DNA of 10,352 nt from Fimbriiglobus sp. (GTDB lineage Bacteria > Planctomycetota > Planctomycetia > Gemmatales > Gemmataceae), in assembly GCA_025352585.1 (NCBI GenBank), contig JANXTD010000055.1, forward strand, positions 1 to 10,352, in the 5' to 3' direction. Positions 8,258 through 10,352 of this stretch are shown piece after piece (within the stretch, counting starts at the first letter, position 1; the number at the start of each line of letters is the position of its first letter). The notes beneath the pieces were generated by a model. It was not told where the DNA came from. It did not search any database and saw nothing but the letters and a program-made list of their open reading frames with translations. A program made the position numbers and the translations under genes.

Positions 8258-8302
8258 CCTGCGGCACTCGTCTGCTAACTGGCGGTGCCCGTGTTCGGCA
8301 GG
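8258..8302 (+). other. Possible bulged stem-loop in the leader of the DUF1592-family gene
   Basis: CCTGCGGCAC at 8258-8267 can pair with GTGCC at 8285-8289 and GCAGG at 8298-8302. This gives ten base pairs, with a 17-base loop and an eight-base bulge on the 3' side. It lies between the TACAAT box and the start codon. It matches no riboswitch or RNA family that I know, and chance pairing is quite possible at this GC content. Confidence 0.18.
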
Positions 8303-8493
8303 CCAACGCGCCCGTGTCATCCGCGCTTCAAGGCTTTTTCTCAGTTTTGCGACGCGAGTGTTCCGAGTTTACGCCGAGACGAGTGACACCCACCGACAAG
8401 CCCTGTGCGAATCCGGCTTCCACCCGCTGGCCCGGCCCGATTTCGGAACGGTCAACACAACCTCTCCTCTCCTCGGACACAGGGCCTTGGTCT

Positions 8494-10352
8494 ATGGCAT
8501 TTCTCATGCAGCCTGGCAACCCGATCGCTTTTCTCCTCGCGTTGGGGTTCGTCGTTGCCGCGCCGGCATACTCTCAGGCTGACGAATTGAAGGATGTCCG
8601 TGGGGTGGTCACGCGCCAATGTCTGAGCTGTCACGGTGAGGATGCGGACAAGGGGGCGTTGCGGCTGGACCTACTGTCCTCGGACCTGACCAAGGGCGAC
8701 GTTTACCGGCAGTGGCTGCGGGCCTACGACCGTGTCGAGACTGGGGAGATGCCGCCGAAGGAGTTCGGGAAGCTGCCGGAGGCGGATCGCAAACTTTTCC
8801 TGGCGTCCTTGAAGAAGCCCTTGGCCCAGGCGGAGTCGGCTCGGGGTGTGGCGTCGGTCCGGCGGATGAACCGGGTCGAGTACGAGACGACGCTGCGCGA
8901 CCTCCTGGGGTTGCCGGGCCTCCGCGTCAAAGAGACGCTGCCGGAGGACGGCCAGCAGTTCGGGTTCGACAAGGTGGCCGGGGCGCTCGACCTCTCGCCG
9001 ATTCACATGGCGAAGTACCTCAAGGCCGCGGACTTCGCCCTGCGGCAAGCCGTCGCCGCGCCCTCCGAGGCCTTCAAGTCGAAGGTCTGGCGCGAGGCGG
9101 CCGCGAAACAGGACTCCGCACGCGGTGCCATCGCCACCCACGGCGGGGTGCCGATGAACGGGCGGGACCTCGCTCCGGGGTTGAAGAACCATATCGTCGG
9201 CAACCCCAAGGACGACCCCGGCAACTCTTACCGCGGCGCGACCTTCGACGGCCCGGCGGAGTCGGTGGCCATGCTGAGCGGCGTGGCCTCGGCCGGCCAC
9301 TCGAACGGGTTGCAGATTGACCGGTGGAACGTGCCGGTGTCCGGGTGGTACACCGTCCGCTTTTCGCTGTGGGGCTTACGCTGGTCGCGGACCAAGGCTG
9401 AGCCGGCGGTTCGCAAGGACATCCGCCGCTTCGTCGTGTACGGCGCGCCGTACACGCAAGACGAAACGACAAAGAAGTGGTCGGCGACACCGGTCAAGGA
9501 GACCGTGGAACTGATCGGCCGAGAAAATACGGGGTTTTACGGCGACGCCGAGGCGATCCACGTCGTCCGCGTGTCGGTCAAGGGGACGCCGATCGGCTAC
9601 TTCGACGCCGTGTCCTTGAAGCCCAAGACCCACGAGTTCAAGGTTTGGCTCAACCCCGGCGAGCGGATCTCGTTTCACGAGATGACGCTGCCGCCTAGCG
9701 GGGCGGCTAACTACGGTAGCCAGGACGGCGTGCGCAGTTACGAGGGGCCGGCCATCGCCTACGACTGGTTCGAGGTCGAAGGGCCGCTGGCCAACCAGAC
9801 GCTGCCCGAGAGCCGCAGCCAACTCTTCGGCAGCGCCCCGGTCGCTCAACGCAACGAGAAGCCCAAGGCCGGGGCCGTGACGGCACTCGGGCCGGACGCC
9901 GTGGCACTGCTGCTGAACTTCGCCGACCGCGCGTTCCGCCGCCCCGTGACGCGGGCCGACATCGAGCCTTACGTCACCATCGTGGAGTCACAGTGGGCGC
10001 GGGGGCAGTCGCTCGAAGAGGCGCTGCTCGCGGGCTACCAGACGATCCTCTGCTCGCCCGACTTCCTCTTCGTCGGCTTCGAAGGGGAGGGGCGTGACGC
10101 GCCGGGCAAGTCGGCGTTCGCCCTGGCCTCCCGCCTCTCGTACCTCGCCTGGAACTCGATGCCCGACGCGGCCCTGCGTGCCCTGGCCGCCAACGGCACG
10201 CTGCGCGAGCCGGCCGTCTTGAAGGCCCAACTCGACCGGCTGTTGGGCGACCCGCGCTCCGAGCGGTTCATCGAGCACTTCCTGGACGAGTGGCTCGACA
10301 TGAAGAAGCTCGACTTCACCACGCCCGACCCGCAGCTTTACCCCGAGTTCGA
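8494..10352 (+). CDS. Planctomycete cytochrome/DUF1592 domain-containing protein, 3' end outside window
   Basis: The first 619 codons of a secreted planctomycete protein; the frame is still open at the window end. The ATG at 8494 has a weak AGGG nine bases upstream; the ATG at 8506 is an alternative. The N terminus is a signal peptide, probably cleaved after SQA (about residue 29), so the mature protein is exported. Domains in order: a PSCyt1-type cytochrome c segment with one haem motif CLSCH (43-47) and MPP (85-87) as a candidate distal ligand region; DUF1587/PSD3 with RRMNRVEYETTLRDLLGL (123-140); a beta-rich segment at about 246-432 ending WFEVEGPL, which resembles the carbohydrate-binding-like insert seen in this family; DUF1595/PSD5 with ADRAFRRPVT (477-486); and the start of DUF1592/PSD4 from about 541 (ALASRLSYLAWNSMPD). 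The usual DUF1588 and DUF1585 domains should follow outside the window. The biochemical role is not established; a periplasmic redox or polysaccharide-related function is often supposed. Confidence 0.92.
   Translation, partial: MAFLMQPGNPIAFLLALGFVVAAPAYSQADELKDVRGVVTRQCLSCHGEDADKGALRLDLLSSDLTKGDVYRQWLRAYDRVETGEMPPKEFGKLPEADRKLFLASLKKPLAQAESARGVASVRRMNRVEYETTLRDLLGLPGLRVKETLPEDGQQFGFDKVAGALDLSPIHMAKYLKAADFALRQAVAAPSEAFKSKVWREAAAKQDSARGAIATHGGVPMNGRDLAPGLKNHIVGNPKDDPGNSYRGATFDGPAESVAMLSGVASAGHSNGLQIDRWNVPVSGWYTVRFSLWGLRWSRTKAEPAVRKDIRRFVVYGAPYTQDETTKKWSATPVKETVELIGRENTGFYGDAEAIHVVRVSVKGTPIGYFDAVSLKPKTHEFKVWLNPGERISFHEMTLPPSGAANYGSQDGVRSYEGPAIAYDWFEVEGPLANQTLPESRSQLFGSAPVAQRNEKPKAGAVTALGPDAVALLLNFADRAFRRPVTRADIEPYVTIVESQWARGQSLEEALLAGYQTILCSPDFLFVGFEGEGRDAPGKSAFALASRLSYLAWNSMPDAALRALAANGTLREPAVLKAQLDRLLGDPRSERFIEHFLDEWLDMKKLDFTTPDPQLYPEF

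Larger units (their letters stand above)
8008..8493 (+). other. Intergenic region of lower GC with no convincing gene
   Basis: This gap lies between the CHAT gene stop and the DUF1592-family start. One hand-counted line (8161-8220) is 55% GC, against 83% in a line within the CHAT gene (5821-5880). Open frames crossing it have no ribosome site, no family signature and no GC-rich third positions. I see no tRNA, no repeat array and no transposase remnant. It probably carries the 3' end of the upstream transcript and the promoter and leader of the downstream gene. Confidence 0.6.

Noticed and set aside
5652..8582. A 976-codon open frame overlapping the CHAT gene on the same strand
   Set aside because: It is an Arg/Gly/Ala-rich shadow frame caused by very high GC. 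It lacks any family signature, whereas the overlapping frame encodes a clear CHAT domain.
8712..9320. A 202-codon plus-strand open frame within the DUF1592-family gene
   Set aside because: The frame from 8494 carries the signal peptide, CLSCH haem motif and DUF1587 signature through this stretch, so this one is a shadow.

Overview
The window is very GC-rich, all its genes lie on the + strand, and its last gene belongs to the planctomycete cytochrome/PSD family (PSCyt1, DUF1587, DUF1595 and DUF1592 signatures). That family is heavily expanded in Planctomycetes. The composition (about 80% GC in parts of the coding sequence) and the very long alanine/arginine-rich proteins suggest a Gemmataceae-type planctomycete. 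This assignment is inferred from composition and family content, not from a marker gene.

Layout. (1) 1-1108: the 3' part of a gene for an unrecognised protein with one mid-chain transmembrane helix. (2) 1130-5269: a 1379-residue protein with an N-terminal signal or anchor segment, a coiled-coil stretch, a tryptophan-rich core and an acidic linker near the C terminus; I do not recognise its family. (3) 5266-8007: a 913-residue cytoplasmic protein with a degenerate TPR-like helical N-terminal half and a clear C-terminal CHAT (caspase HetF associated with TPRs) protease domain. Its predicted catalytic dyad, His774 and Cys820, is intact. (4) 8008-8493: a gap of about 486 bases with lower GC and no convincing gene, holding weak hairpins and a TACAAT -10-like box. 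(5) 8494 to the window end: the 5' part of a secreted, single-haem planctomycete cytochrome/DUF1592-type protein.

The first three genes look like one transcription unit. Gene 1 and gene 2 are 21 bases apart with a good Shine-Dalgarno site between them, and gene 2 and gene 3 overlap by 4 bases (GTGA), which suggests translational coupling. The unit therefore pairs a probable CHAT cysteine protease with a large envelope-directed protein and a membrane protein, neither of which I can name. CHAT proteases are known to act on partners encoded next to them (the type III-E Csx29/Csx30 pair and some bacterial gasdermin operons), so a protease-partner relationship is a reasonable but unproven hypothesis. 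It is the most interesting feature of the window. The DUF1592-family gene appears separate and is typical of its phylum.
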